From Deltaproteobacteria bacterium (lineage in GTDB: Bacteria; UBA10199; DSSB01), in assembly GCA_021414045.1 (NCBI GenBank), contig JAIOPF010000159.1:1-7056 (forward strand): 7,056 bases of DNA. The letters are read 5' to 3'. A program made the position numbers and the translations under genes. Each line of letters opens with the position of its first letter. Within the stretch, counting starts at the first letter, position 1. Positions 1 to 5,984 of this stretch are shown here, piece by piece. The notes beneath the pieces were generated by a model. The model made no database searches. It worked only from the letters and a program-made list of their open reading frames with translations, and was not told where the DNA came from.

Positions 1-27
1 TTGATGGCATGGAATAATGGAGGAATT

Positions 28-645
28 ATGATCGCCTGCCTCGATCTCGAAGGGGTTTTGGTACCCGAAATCTGGATCAACGTCGCCGAAAAAACCGGCA
101 TCGCCGAGCTTCGCCTCACCACGCGGGACATTCCCGACTACGACGTCTTGATGAAGCAGCGCCTGAAAATCCTCGACCAACATCACCTGAAGCTACAGGA
201 CATCCAGGAAGTCATCGCGACCATGAGTCCCTTGGAAGGCGCGCAGGATTTCCTGCATTGGCTGCAGTCGGAGTTTCAGGTCATCATCCTCTCGGACACC
301 TTTTACCAATTCGCCGCCCCATTGATGAAACAGCTGCATTACCCCACCCTCTTCTGCCATTTCCTGAAGGTCGAAAAATCCGGCAAGATCACCGACTACC
401 AACTGCGGATGAAAGACCAGAAGCGCGAGGCGGTGAAAAAGCTCAAGGACCTCAATTTCAAGATCGCCTCGGCCGGAGATTCCTACAACGACATCGGCAT
501 GCTCGAGGCCTCCGACGTCGGAATATTCTTCTGCCCTCCGGAAAAAATCGTCTCCGAATACCCTCAATTCCAAGTCACCCAAGATTATGGCCAACTGAAG
601 TCGGCCTTCCAGAACGCCATGGAACGCTTCTCCACGGGTTCCTAA
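28..645 (+). CDS. thrH: ThrH: phosphoserine phosphatase / phosphoserine:homoserine phosphotransferase
   Basis: This 205-residue protein is a HAD-superfamily phosphatase that matches ThrH along its whole length. In Pseudomonas, ThrH removes phosphate from phosphoserine and can pass it to homoserine, linking serine and threonine synthesis; it is cytoplasmic. All HAD motifs are visible: motif I is CLDLEGV, with nucleophile D6 and the ThrH-typical E8 in place of the usual second aspartate; motif II is ILSDTF with S89; a motif III lysine lies near K132; motif IV is GDSYND at 150-155. The segment TTRDIPDYDVLMKQRL (31-46) is a close match to the known ThrH cap region. I chose the ATG at 28 because GGAGGA (19-24) lies just upstream and the family normally begins M-x-ACLDLEG; an open frame to the left edge adds only nine unlikely residues. 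A small membrane protein follows after 8 bp, so the two are probably co-transcribed. The promoter is outside the window. Confidence 0.95.
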   Translation: MIACLDLEGVLVPEIWINVAEKTGIAELRLTTRDIPDYDVLMKQRLKILDQHHLKLQDIQEVIATMSPLEGAQDFLHWLQSEFQVIILSDTFYQFAAPLMKQLHYPTLFCHFLKVEKSGKITDYQLRMKDQKREAVKKLKDLNFKIASAGDSYNDIGMLEASDVGIFFCPPEKIVSEYPQFQVTQDYGQLKSAFQNAMERFSTGS

Positions 646-653
646 GGGAACGT

Positions 654-866
654 ATGTATCAATTCACGGAAATGTTCGGCGAGATGAAGGGAAATTCCCC
701 GCCCAAAAGCTACCGCTGGTGGGGCCTGGCCGCCGGCACCTTCGGCGGTTGGCTGCCCGCTTGGGGACTGACGCACTGGCGCGCTTGGGGAAGCTGGAGC
801 TTCGCGGGTCTCTGGATCCTCGCCATCCCGATCGGCTATTTCCTCGGGAAACAAATCAAAAAATAA
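654..866 (+). CDS. Small two-segment membrane protein, function unknown
   Basis: This 70-residue protein has no family I recognise. After a polar N-terminus (about 1-20) come two hydrophobic stretches rich in Trp and Gly, roughly residues 22-42 and 48-65, separated by a short HWRAWGS linker. It ends in a basic, lysine-rich tail (GKQIKK). A two-helix inner-membrane hairpin is the simplest reading. The ATG at 654 has an AAGGGA ribosome site (644-649) that overlaps the thrH stop codon, and the 8-bp gap suggests translation coupled to thrH. It ends 3 bp before the stop of the convergent carboxypeptidase gene, with no hairpin terminator between them. A longer frame runs upstream inside thrH but is only a shadow. 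Operon position, ribosome site and the membrane pattern support a real gene. A role tied to ThrH is only a guess. Confidence 0.7.
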   Translation: MYQFTEMFGEMKGNSPPKSYRWWGLAAGTFGGWLPAWGLTHWRAWGSWSFAGLWILAIPIGYFLGKQIKK

Positions 867-869
867 GGG

Positions 870-1956
870 CTACTGCAGGTTCTCGAAGAGCTGGAAGCCG
901 ATGGCCTCGCGTTGGTTGGAGGCTTGGTTGAGCAAAACCACGAAACGCACCCAGCCGTGGGACTTGGATTGAAAATTCGAGGGCCGTGATGTGGTTTTGC
1001 CGGGAGATTCCCGATCCTTCCTCGATGTTGAAGTCCTTTAAGCCCACTTCTTTGGTGAGAAACTCATCGAGGGCCTTTTTCGCCTTACCCAAGGAAGCAG
1101 GCGCGCCGTATTTCACCGCGCCCATGGTCAGCGCCAATTGGTTCATGACCAGATTTTGCGAATATTTCAGGGCCGCCTCGAGGACCTCCCTTAAATTTTT
1201 GCTGGAGGCGTAGGAAAGAAAAAGCTTGGCGTCGCCCGGCACCGTCCCTTGGCTGATGGATCCGCCGACTTCGACGCCTTGCTGGGCCAAGAACTCCTTC
1301 AACAAATACCCAGGGTAGAGGGCCGCTTCCTTTTCGTGGGTCGCGACGTTGATGCGGCTTTTGCCCGCCGGAGCGTTGGCCGCCAAGACACGGGTGATCT
1401 CGGTCATCGGGGTTTGGTCTTCACCGCTGCGGATCTCGCCGCCGCTCTTGACGATGTTGATCGTATTGAAATTAGCCAAGAGCGCGCCGTTATAGGCATC
1501 GTAGGGATTGAGCGATCCCGCCAGGCCGGGCACTTGGACATCGGGTCCAAAGTAGCTCCCGTCGAGGATCATATTCTTCACCCCTTTGAGCCCCTTGGCC
1601 TTCAGCTGGGCGGCGATCAGCGCCAATTCCTCGGAAATCAAGAAGGGATCGCCGTATCCCTTCACGTAAAGATTTCCGGACCCATCCGTGAAAAAATCCG
1701 TCTTATAGCGGTAATTTTCGCCCAAGATGTTCAAGGCCGCCAAGGAAGTGGCCACTTTCAGGGTCGAGGCCGGCATGAAGGGTTTGTCCGCTTGGTGCGA
1801 AAAGAGCACCTTGCCCTTTTCGTCCACCGCCAGCACCGCTCCGTTCTGAACCTTGGCCAAGACTTGCTGCTGCCAACCCTCTTGAGCCAGTCCAAGGCGA
1901 GGCGCTAGAATCATGCCGAAAATGATGAGAAATAATGTACGAAAACGTGGGGACAT
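870..1956 (-). pseudogene. dacB: D-Ala-D-Ala carboxypeptidase/endopeptidase (S13, PBP4/DacB-like), with internal deletion and frameshift
   Basis: Peptidase family S13 proteins are periplasmic penicillin-binding proteins that trim or cut peptidoglycan peptides. The start at 1956 follows an AGGGAGAGG ribosome site (1961-1969) and begins a signal peptide (basic start, hydrophobic core, likely cleavage after LGLA at about residue 24). The active-site box is PASTLK (catalytic S64, K67), the second box is YSQN (266-268), and GSGISR lies at 314-319. The third box, KTG, is absent. After HITALE (residue 327, near base 976) this frame runs into unrelated sequence and stops at 856. The adjacent frame from about 977 down to a TAG at 870-872 instead encodes 35 residues (NFQSKSHGWVRFVVLLN...FENLQ) that look like a proper S13 C-terminus. 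So a block that probably held some 80-90 residues including KTG is missing, with a frame change at the joint. As written, the product should be inactive. A real mutation or an assembly error are both possible. Confidence 0.85.
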
Positions 1957-1971
1957 TCGCCCTCTCCCTTC

Positions 1972-2000
1972 TTGCCATCCCCCAGGCAAACCGCTATAGG
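1972..2000 (+). promoter_or_regulatory. Sigma-70-like promoter candidate for the acyl-CoA dehydrogenase gene
   Basis: A -35 element TTGCCA (1972-1977) and a -10 element TATAGG (1995-2000) are separated by 17 bp, five of six and four of six matches to the E. coli-type consensus. Transcription would begin near 2007, giving a leader of about 50 bases before the ATG at 2056. The element lies in the 99-bp gap between two divergent genes, with its -35 box only 15 bp from the carboxypeptidase start codon. No convincing promoter for the opposite direction was found in the same gap. This is pattern matching only. Confidence 0.4.
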
Positions 2001-2055
2001 GTGCGCGATTTATTTCAATTATTCAGAATGCGCTCCCTGGAGCCCCGGAGGAAAT

Positions 2056-3864
2056 ATGGCCTACAAAGTGAACTATCGTGACGTCGAATTCAACCTTTTC
2101 GATTACCTGAAAATCCAGGATCTCGGTCAGAGCGAAAAATACGCCGGTTTCGGCAAGGAAGAATGCTCGGCCATCTTGGGCGAAGCCTTGAAATTCGCGC
2201 AAAAAGAAATCGATCCCCTCTTCAAAAAATCCGACCAAGTCGGATGCAAGCACGAGGGCGACAAGGTGACCGCCCCTCCGGGCTTCAAAGAGGCCTACCA
2301 TAATTTCGCCGCCAACGGCTTCATCGGCATGGACGTCCCCACCACCTACGGCGGCATGGGCCTGCCCGTCGGATTGACCATGGCCGCCACCGAGTTTTTC
2401 GTCGGCTCTTGCATCGCGTTTTCGATGTACAGCGGCCTCACCCGCGGCTCCGCCCATTTAATCGAGGCCTTCGGGAGCGAGGAACTCGCCCAACGCTTCG
2501 TCCCTAACATGTACGGCGGAAAATGGGGCGGCACCATGTGCTTGACCGAGCCCCAAGCCGGTTCGGCCGTCGGCGATCTCAGCACCGTCGCGGTGAAGGA
2601 CGGGGACCAATACAAGATCAAGGGAACCAAAATCTTCATTTCCAGCGGTGACCACGACCTGACCGAAAACATCATTCACTTGGTGTTGGCCCGCGTCGAG
2701 GGCGACCCCGCCGGCACCAAGGGAATCTCGCTTTTCGTCGTCCCGAAATTCCGCGTCAATCCCGACGGCAGCACAGGCGAATGGAACGACGTCAAGACGG
2801 TCAACATCGAGCACAAGATGGGGATCAAGGGTTCCTCCACCTGCACGCTTTCCTTCGGCGACAGCGGCAACTGCATCGGCTACATGTTGGGCGAGCAGCG
2901 ACGCGGCATGCCGATGATGTTCCAGATGATGAACGAAGCCCGCATCGCCTGCGGCCTGCAGGGCGCCGCGGCCTCCTCGGCCGCCTACGAGAGCGCCCTC
3001 GACTACGCGAAGGTCCGCACCCAGGGCGGCAAGACCCTCATCCTCGATTACCCGGACGTGCGCCGCATGCTGATCACGATGAAGGCCTACACCGAAGGCA
3101 TGCGGGCCCTCCTACTCTACTCGGCCAACTTGGACGACAAGGAAGTCGTGGAGAAAGACGAAGCCACCAAGGAGAAATACGCCGGCCGCTTGAGCCTGCT
3201 GACCCCCGTCTGCAAGGCCTACTGCACCGACATGGGTTTCAAGGTGACCGAGCTGGCCATGCAGGTCTATGGCGGCTATGGCTACATCGCGGAGTATCCG
3301 GTCGAGCAGTACATGCGCGACGTCAAGATCTCCTCGATCTACGAAGGCACCAACGGCATTCAGGCCCTCGACCTCATCGGCCGCAAGATCGGCCAGAAGA
3401 ACGGCGAGTACTTCCGCGAACTCTACGAGGAGATGAACGGCTTCTGCACCAAGCAGGCAGCGCACCCCGCCTTCGCCTCCGAGGTTGGATCCATCAAGAA
3501 AGCCCTCGACCAAGTGGGGCAGGTCACCATGAAGTTGGCCGAGTGGGGCATGAGCGGCAACGTCCTCTCGCCCCAACTCCACGCCATGTCGTATCTTTAC
3601 AATTTAGGCGACGTCTTCGTCTCCTATCTGCTCACCGACCAGGCCGTGCTGGCCTTGGCGAAGCTGGAAGAAATCTGGAAATCCCAGGGCGCGGACAACG
3701 AAGAGAAGAAGAGCAAGATCTGCACCGAAAACGACGAGGCCCGCTTCCTCGAAGGCAAGGTCAAGTCGGCGCGCTTCTTTGTGGCGAACATCCTGCCGCA
3801 AGCGACGGCGCGGACGAAGGCCATCTTGGCCGACGACCAGTCGCCGCTCAAGATTCGGTTTTAA
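2056..3864 (+). CDS. Acyl-CoA dehydrogenase, long DmdC-like type
   Basis: This 602-residue flavoenzyme would introduce the alpha-beta double bond into an acyl-CoA, feeding electrons to ETF. The order is an N-terminal extension (MAYKVNYRDVEF..., 1-30), the helical N-domain, the middle beta-domain with MCLTEPQAGS (161-170), and the helical C-domain with the second family signature QVYGGYGYIAEYP (403-415). E430 in IYEGTNGIQ is the expected catalytic base. A further helical C-terminal domain of about 120 residues (480-600) follows. This length and the KMGIKGSSTC and MMNEARIACGLQG segments resemble the DmdC/long-FadE group (about 590-600 residues) rather than the 380-residue short-chain enzymes. 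The substrate cannot be read from sequence: 3-methylthiopropionyl-CoA and medium- or long-chain acyl-CoAs are all possible. The ATG at 2056 is preceded by GGAGGAA (2047-2053); an upstream in-frame start lies in the promoter region and is rejected. It stands alone, between its own promoter and a strong terminator. Confidence 0.93.
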   Translation: MAYKVNYRDVEFNLFDYLKIQDLGQSEKYAGFGKEECSAILGEALKFAQKEIDPLFKKSDQVGCKHEGDKVTAPPGFKEAYHNFAANGFIGMDVPTTYGGMGLPVGLTMAATEFFVGSCIAFSMYSGLTRGSAHLIEAFGSEELAQRFVPNMYGGKWGGTMCLTEPQAGSAVGDLSTVAVKDGDQYKIKGTKIFISSGDHDLTENIIHLVLARVEGDPAGTKGISLFVVPKFRVNPDGSTGEWNDVKTVNIEHKMGIKGSSTCTLSFGDSGNCIGYMLGEQRRGMPMMFQMMNEARIACGLQGAAASSAAYESALDYAKVRTQGGKTLILDYPDVRRMLITMKAYTEGMRALLLYSANLDDKEVVEKDEATKEKYAGRLSLLTPVCKAYCTDMGFKVTELAMQVYGGYGYIAEYPVEQYMRDVKISSIYEGTNGIQALDLIGRKIGQKNGEYFRELYEEMNGFCTKQAAHPAFASEVGSIKKALDQVGQVTMKLAEWGMSGNVLSPQLHAMSYLYNLGDVFVSYLLTDQAVLALAKLEEIWKSQGADNEEKKSKICTENDEARFLEGKVKSARFFVANILPQATARTKAILADDQSPLKIRF

Positions 3865-3881
3865 TCCTTGGGGATTGGACG

Positions 3882-3914
3882 AAAAAAAAGGCTCCCGACC
3901 GGGAGCCTTTTTTT
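3882..3914. terminator. Bidirectional rho-independent terminator
   Basis: GGCTCCC (3890-3896) and GGGAGCC (3901-3907) form a perfect 7-bp stem with a GACC loop. It is flanked by eight As (3882-3889) on the left and seven Ts (3908-3914) on the right, so it can end transcription in both directions and the A/T tracts lengthen the stem. It serves the acyl-CoA dehydrogenase gene on the + strand (stop at 3864) and the small cysteine-rich gene on the - strand, whose stop codon (3913-3915) overlaps the T tract. Confidence 0.92.
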
Positions 3915-4290
3915 ATTGGCCTTGGCCGAGCAGGCTGATGAATTCGCAGCCCGGCAAGGACTTGCTTCCCTTCAAGGATTCGCAGGTCCCCTTGCTGACC
4001 GTTTCCTTGCATTGGTCGAGGGTGCTGCGCTCGACCTTGAGAGGTTGCTCTTTGGGAAGGCGATCGTAGCCTTTCTTAAAGCTGGAAAAGAGGATCTTCT
4101 GGCATTCGCCCACCGACATTTCCTTCGTCTTCGCGCACTCGTCCATCTTGGCGCACCAGACCTCGGCCATCTCGGTGGACACCTGCTTCGGGGACGGAAG
4201 CTTGACCTCCCCTTCCACCTTGTCTTTCGAAAAGGCTTGGTTCGAGATTAGGATTCCCAGCAACGCCCCGAGGGCCCATAGTTTCTTCAT
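3913..4290 (-). CDS. Small secreted six-cysteine protein, family not recognised
   Basis: This 125-residue protein begins with a signal peptide (MKKLWALGALLGILIS, likely cleaved after AFS at residue 21) and has no lipobox, so it should be a soluble periplasmic or exported protein. The mature part is lysine-rich and has six cysteines at 46, 52, 63, 94, 103 and 115, spaced C-x5-C-x10-C-x30-C-x8-C-x11-C-E-F. The same spacing, with four fewer residues in the central loop, occurs in the lipoprotein at 5439-5765, so the two are paralogues. An even number of cysteines in an exported protein suggests three disulfides. I chose the ATG at 4290 because GGAGAA lies at a good distance and the signal peptide starts there; an in-frame ATG at 4302 is weaker. 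It begins 21 bp after the MDR oxidoreductase stop, so the two are probably one operon. Function unknown. Confidence 0.85.
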   Translation of the reverse strand: MKKLWALGALLGILISNQAFSKDKVEGEVKLPSPKQVSTEMAEVWCAKMDECAKTKEMSVGECQKILFSSFKKGYDRLPKEQPLKVERSTLDQCKETVSKGTCESLKGSKSLPGCEFISLLGQGQ

Positions 4291-4311
4291 CGTATTCTCC
4301 ATCCTGACATT

Positions 4312-5340
4312 TTAAGGGACTAAAACGATTTTCCCGAAGGCTCCGCCCTCTTCCAACAAACGGTGCGCCTCGCGCGCCTCGCTCAAGGGGAGACTTCGAT
4401 CGAGCACCGGCTGCAATCTTCCCGCCGCGACATGTCGCAAAATTTCGAATTGGCTAGCCCGCGATCCCATCGTGGAGCCCAGGATCTGAAGCTGCCGGAA
4501 AAAAACCTGCCGCAAGTCGGTCTCGACCATGGGGCCGGTGGTGGCGCCGCAAGTGACCAAGGCGCCTCCCCATTTCAAGCACAGGAGGGATTCCTTCCAC
4601 AAGGCTTTACCGACGTGTTCGAGGACGACGTCGATGGGCTGTTTTCCGGCGACTCGCGTGACGGCTTCGAGGAGATTCTCTTTCTTATAATTGATGCCGA
4701 AATCGGCCCCCAAGGCCTTGGCCCTGGCCAGTTTCTCGTCGGAGCCGGCCGTGGTGAAGACTTCGCAGCCGAAGAGTTTCGCGATTTGGATGCCGGCGGA
4801 ACCCACGCCGCTGCCCGCTCCATGCACCAAAACCCGCATTCCGGGGCGAATGCGCCCCTTGTCGACCAACATCTGCCAGGCCGTCAGAAAAACCAGGGGT
4901 AGGCAGGCCGCCTGGGAAAAGTCGAGATTTTCGGGGTAAGGCAATAGATTGCGGGCCGGAACGGCGAGGTATTCGGCGTAACCGCCACGCACATGCTCCC
5001 CGAGAATTTGATAGCGGGAGCAGAGATTGTCGCGCCCTTCCGAGCAGCGCTCGCAGCGGCCACAGCTCAAGCCGGGATGCAGGAGGACCTTTTGTCCCGG
5101 TTTCACGCCCTCCACGAGCGAGCCGACCTCCGCCACTTCACCGGCGATGTCGCAGCCGAGAATGTGGGGGTATTCCAATTTCAGGTGAGGCATGCCCCGA
5201 CGCACCCACAAATCGAGATGATTCAAGGCGACGGCGCGGACTCGGACCAAGACTTCATCGGCCCGGATCTTAGGATCCAGAACGTCCGTGTAGAACAGCT
5301 GCTCGAGGCCCCCAGGGCTTTGAAGAATGACGGCTTTCAT
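4312..5340 (-). CDS. Zinc-binding MDR oxidoreductase (quinone oxidoreductase / alcohol dehydrogenase-like)
   Basis: This 342-residue cytoplasmic enzyme belongs to the medium-chain dehydrogenase/reductase superfamily and should be NAD(P)H-dependent. The N-terminal GroES-like domain includes ILGCDIAGEV (60-69). A structural-zinc lobe has four cysteines at C93, C96, C99 and C107 (C-x2-C-x2-C-x7-C). The Rossmann domain has VHGAGSGVGSAGIQIAK (172-188). The C-terminus GKIVLVP is typical. The catalytic-zinc ligands of alcohol dehydrogenases are not conserved: the usual cysteine position reads N40 (ALNHLDLW) and the usual GHE reads GCD (62-64). That favours a quinone, enone or acryloyl-CoA type reductase with only structural zinc, but the substrate is unknown. 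The ATG at 5340 gives the standard MKAV start; no strong ribosome site is visible upstream. The secreted six-cysteine gene follows after 21 bp on the same strand. Confidence 0.9.
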   Translation of the reverse strand: MKAVILQSPGGLEQLFYTDVLDPKIRADEVLVRVRAVALNHLDLWVRRGMPHLKLEYPHILGCDIAGEVAEVGSLVEGVKPGQKVLLHPGLSCGRCERCSEGRDNLCSRYQILGEHVRGGYAEYLAVPARNLLPYPENLDFSQAACLPLVFLTAWQMLVDKGRIRPGMRVLVHGAGSGVGSAGIQIAKLFGCEVFTTAGSDEKLARAKALGADFGINYKKENLLEAVTRVAGKQPIDVVLEHVGKALWKESLLCLKWGGALVTCGATTGPMVETDLRQVFFRQLQILGSTMGSRASQFEILRHVAAGRLQPVLDRSLPLSEAREAHRLLEEGGAFGKIVLVP

Positions 5341-5438
5341 ATTGAAATCGCTTGTCTTTACCGAAAGCTCTTGTATCTTTGCCCGAATCGCTTCGCAAGC
5401 CTAATTGATCTCGAAAACCTTCAAGAAAGGACGCCTCC
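5341..5438. promoter_or_regulatory. Divergent promoter region between the MDR gene and the lipoprotein gene
   Basis: This 98-bp gap must hold start signals for both directions. For the + strand the best pair is TTGTCT (5352-5357) and TATCTT (5374-5379) with a 16-bp spacer. For the - strand it is TTGCGA (5398-5393) and TACAAG (5375-5370) with 17 bp. Each box matches about four of six consensus bases, and the two -10 boxes overlap by two bases, so the promoters could compete. The lipoprotein has a clear AGAAAGGA ribosome site at 5424-5431. These elements are weak matches and only the presence of some promoter here is likely. Confidence 0.3.
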
Positions 5439-5765
5439 ATGGCAAAATCCCATAAACTCCTAGCCTTGCCCCTCGCCCTCCTCTTATTTTCGGCCTGCTC
5501 CGGCAAAAAACTCGATTCCCAAAAAGTCCTCGAATCGGTGGTGGGAGCGATGTGCAAGCGAATCATCGCCTGCCAACCCAACGCGATGCCCAGCGAGGAT
5601 TTTTGCCAGAACACCATGAAAACAGCGCTGAATTCGTCCAAGGACATGCCGAAAGTGGCAGCTACCCAAAAGGACCTGGACGCGTGCCTGGATAGCATCA
5701 ATAAAGGCGAATGCTCGACCTTATTGGGCAATGAACCGCCGAAGAATTGCGAGTTCTTAAAATAA
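5439..5765 (+). CDS. Small six-cysteine lipoprotein, paralogue of the gene at 3913-4290
   Basis: This 108-residue protein has a lipoprotein signal peptide: basic start, hydrophobic core LLALPLALLLF, and lipobox FSAC with lipidated C20 followed by SGKK. It should be membrane-anchored in the periplasm or on the outer membrane. The mature part has six further cysteines at 39, 45, 56, 83, 92 and 104, spaced C-x5-C-x10-C-x26-C-x8-C-x11-C-E-F. Besides the spacing it shares short matches with the protein at 3913-4290: LDAC/LDQC, NKGEC/SKGTC and NCEF/GCEF. The ATG at 5439 has an AGAAAGGA ribosome site seven bases upstream. It is transcribed away from the MDR gene and ends about 80 bp before a strong terminator. 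I do not recognise the family. Three disulfides or metal binding are possible. Confidence 0.88.
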   Translation: MAKSHKLLALPLALLLFSACSGKKLDSQKVLESVVGAMCKRIIACQPNAMPSEDFCQNTMKTALNSSKDMPKVAATQKDLDACLDSINKGECSTLLGNEPPKNCEFLK

Positions 5766-5787
5766 TAAGTCCCGGTTAAAACCTTTT

Positions 5788-5830
5788 GGGGAGAGCCGCG
5801 TAAGTATATTCATATCATCTCCCCCCTTTT
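5788..5830 (+). terminator. Weak hairpin with short T tract, possible auxiliary terminator
   Basis: GGGGAGA (5788-5794) can pair with TCTCCCC (5818-5824) across a 23-base AT-rich loop, followed by CC and four Ts (5827-5830). It lies 22 bp after the lipoprotein stop codon and just before the much stronger hairpin at 5842-5883. The long loop and short T run make it a poor terminator by itself; it may assist the next one or be chance. Confidence 0.3.
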
Positions 5831-5841
5831 CCAATAGGCTC

Positions 5842-5888
5842 AAGGCCTCGCGAGGTACCAAGTACCGTTATTCGCGAGGCCTTTTTTT
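5842..5888 (+). terminator. Rho-independent terminator of the lipoprotein gene
   Basis: AAGGCCTCGCGA (5842-5853) and TCGCGAGGCCTT (5872-5883) form a perfect 12-bp stem, followed by a T tract (5882-5888). The 18-base loop can fold further, GGTAC (5854-5858) with GTACC (5862-5866), giving a long composite hairpin with a one-sided five-base bulge. It is about 77 bp downstream of the lipoprotein stop. Confidence 0.9.
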
Positions 5889-5927
5889 ATGCTGCGCATC
5901 CCGCTTGCCCTGCCTGCGTAGCCCCCC

Positions 5928-5961
5928 AAAAAAAAACGGCCCTGATTGCTCAGGGCCGTTT
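5928..5961 (-). terminator. Rho-independent terminator of the cysteine-rich repeat protein gene
   Basis: AAACGGCCCTGA (5934-5945) and TCAGGGCCGTTT (5950-5961) form a 12-bp stem with a TTGC loop. On the - strand this is followed by a T tract (nine As at 5928-5936 on the + strand). It lies 24 bp beyond the stop codon at 5985-5987 and faces the + strand terminator at 5842-5888, so the two convergent genes are insulated from each other. Confidence 0.92.
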
Positions 5962-5984
5962 CGTATCAGAAAATGGAAAACGGT

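Noticed and set aside
258..653. N-terminal extension of the small membrane protein inside thrH
   Set aside because: The extension is an out-of-frame reading of thrH, rich in Arg and His; the ATG at 654 has its own ribosome site.
856..1030. Programmed frameshift in the carboxypeptidase gene
   Set aside because: A frameshift alone would join the two frames but would not restore the missing segment with the KTG box, so a deletion is needed.
1972..2055. Upstream in-frame start for the acyl-CoA dehydrogenase
   Set aside because: The added 28 residues are not family-like, the region carries a promoter candidate, and the ATG at 2056 has a strong GGAGGAA site and the typical MAYK start.
2781..3938. 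A 385-residue + strand open frame overlapping the acyl-CoA dehydrogenase
   Set aside because: Its product is Arg/His/Gly-rich without any domain, as expected for a shifted reading of a GC-rich gene.
4291..4302. ATG at 4302 as the start of the six-cysteine secreted protein
   Set aside because: It would place its start over the ribosome site of the ATG at 4290, which has better spacing and begins a standard MKK signal peptide.
5270..5731. A 153-residue - strand open frame over the MDR start and the lipoprotein gene
   Set aside because: It crosses the divergent promoter region and is antisense to a well-supported lipoprotein; it has no recognisable domain.
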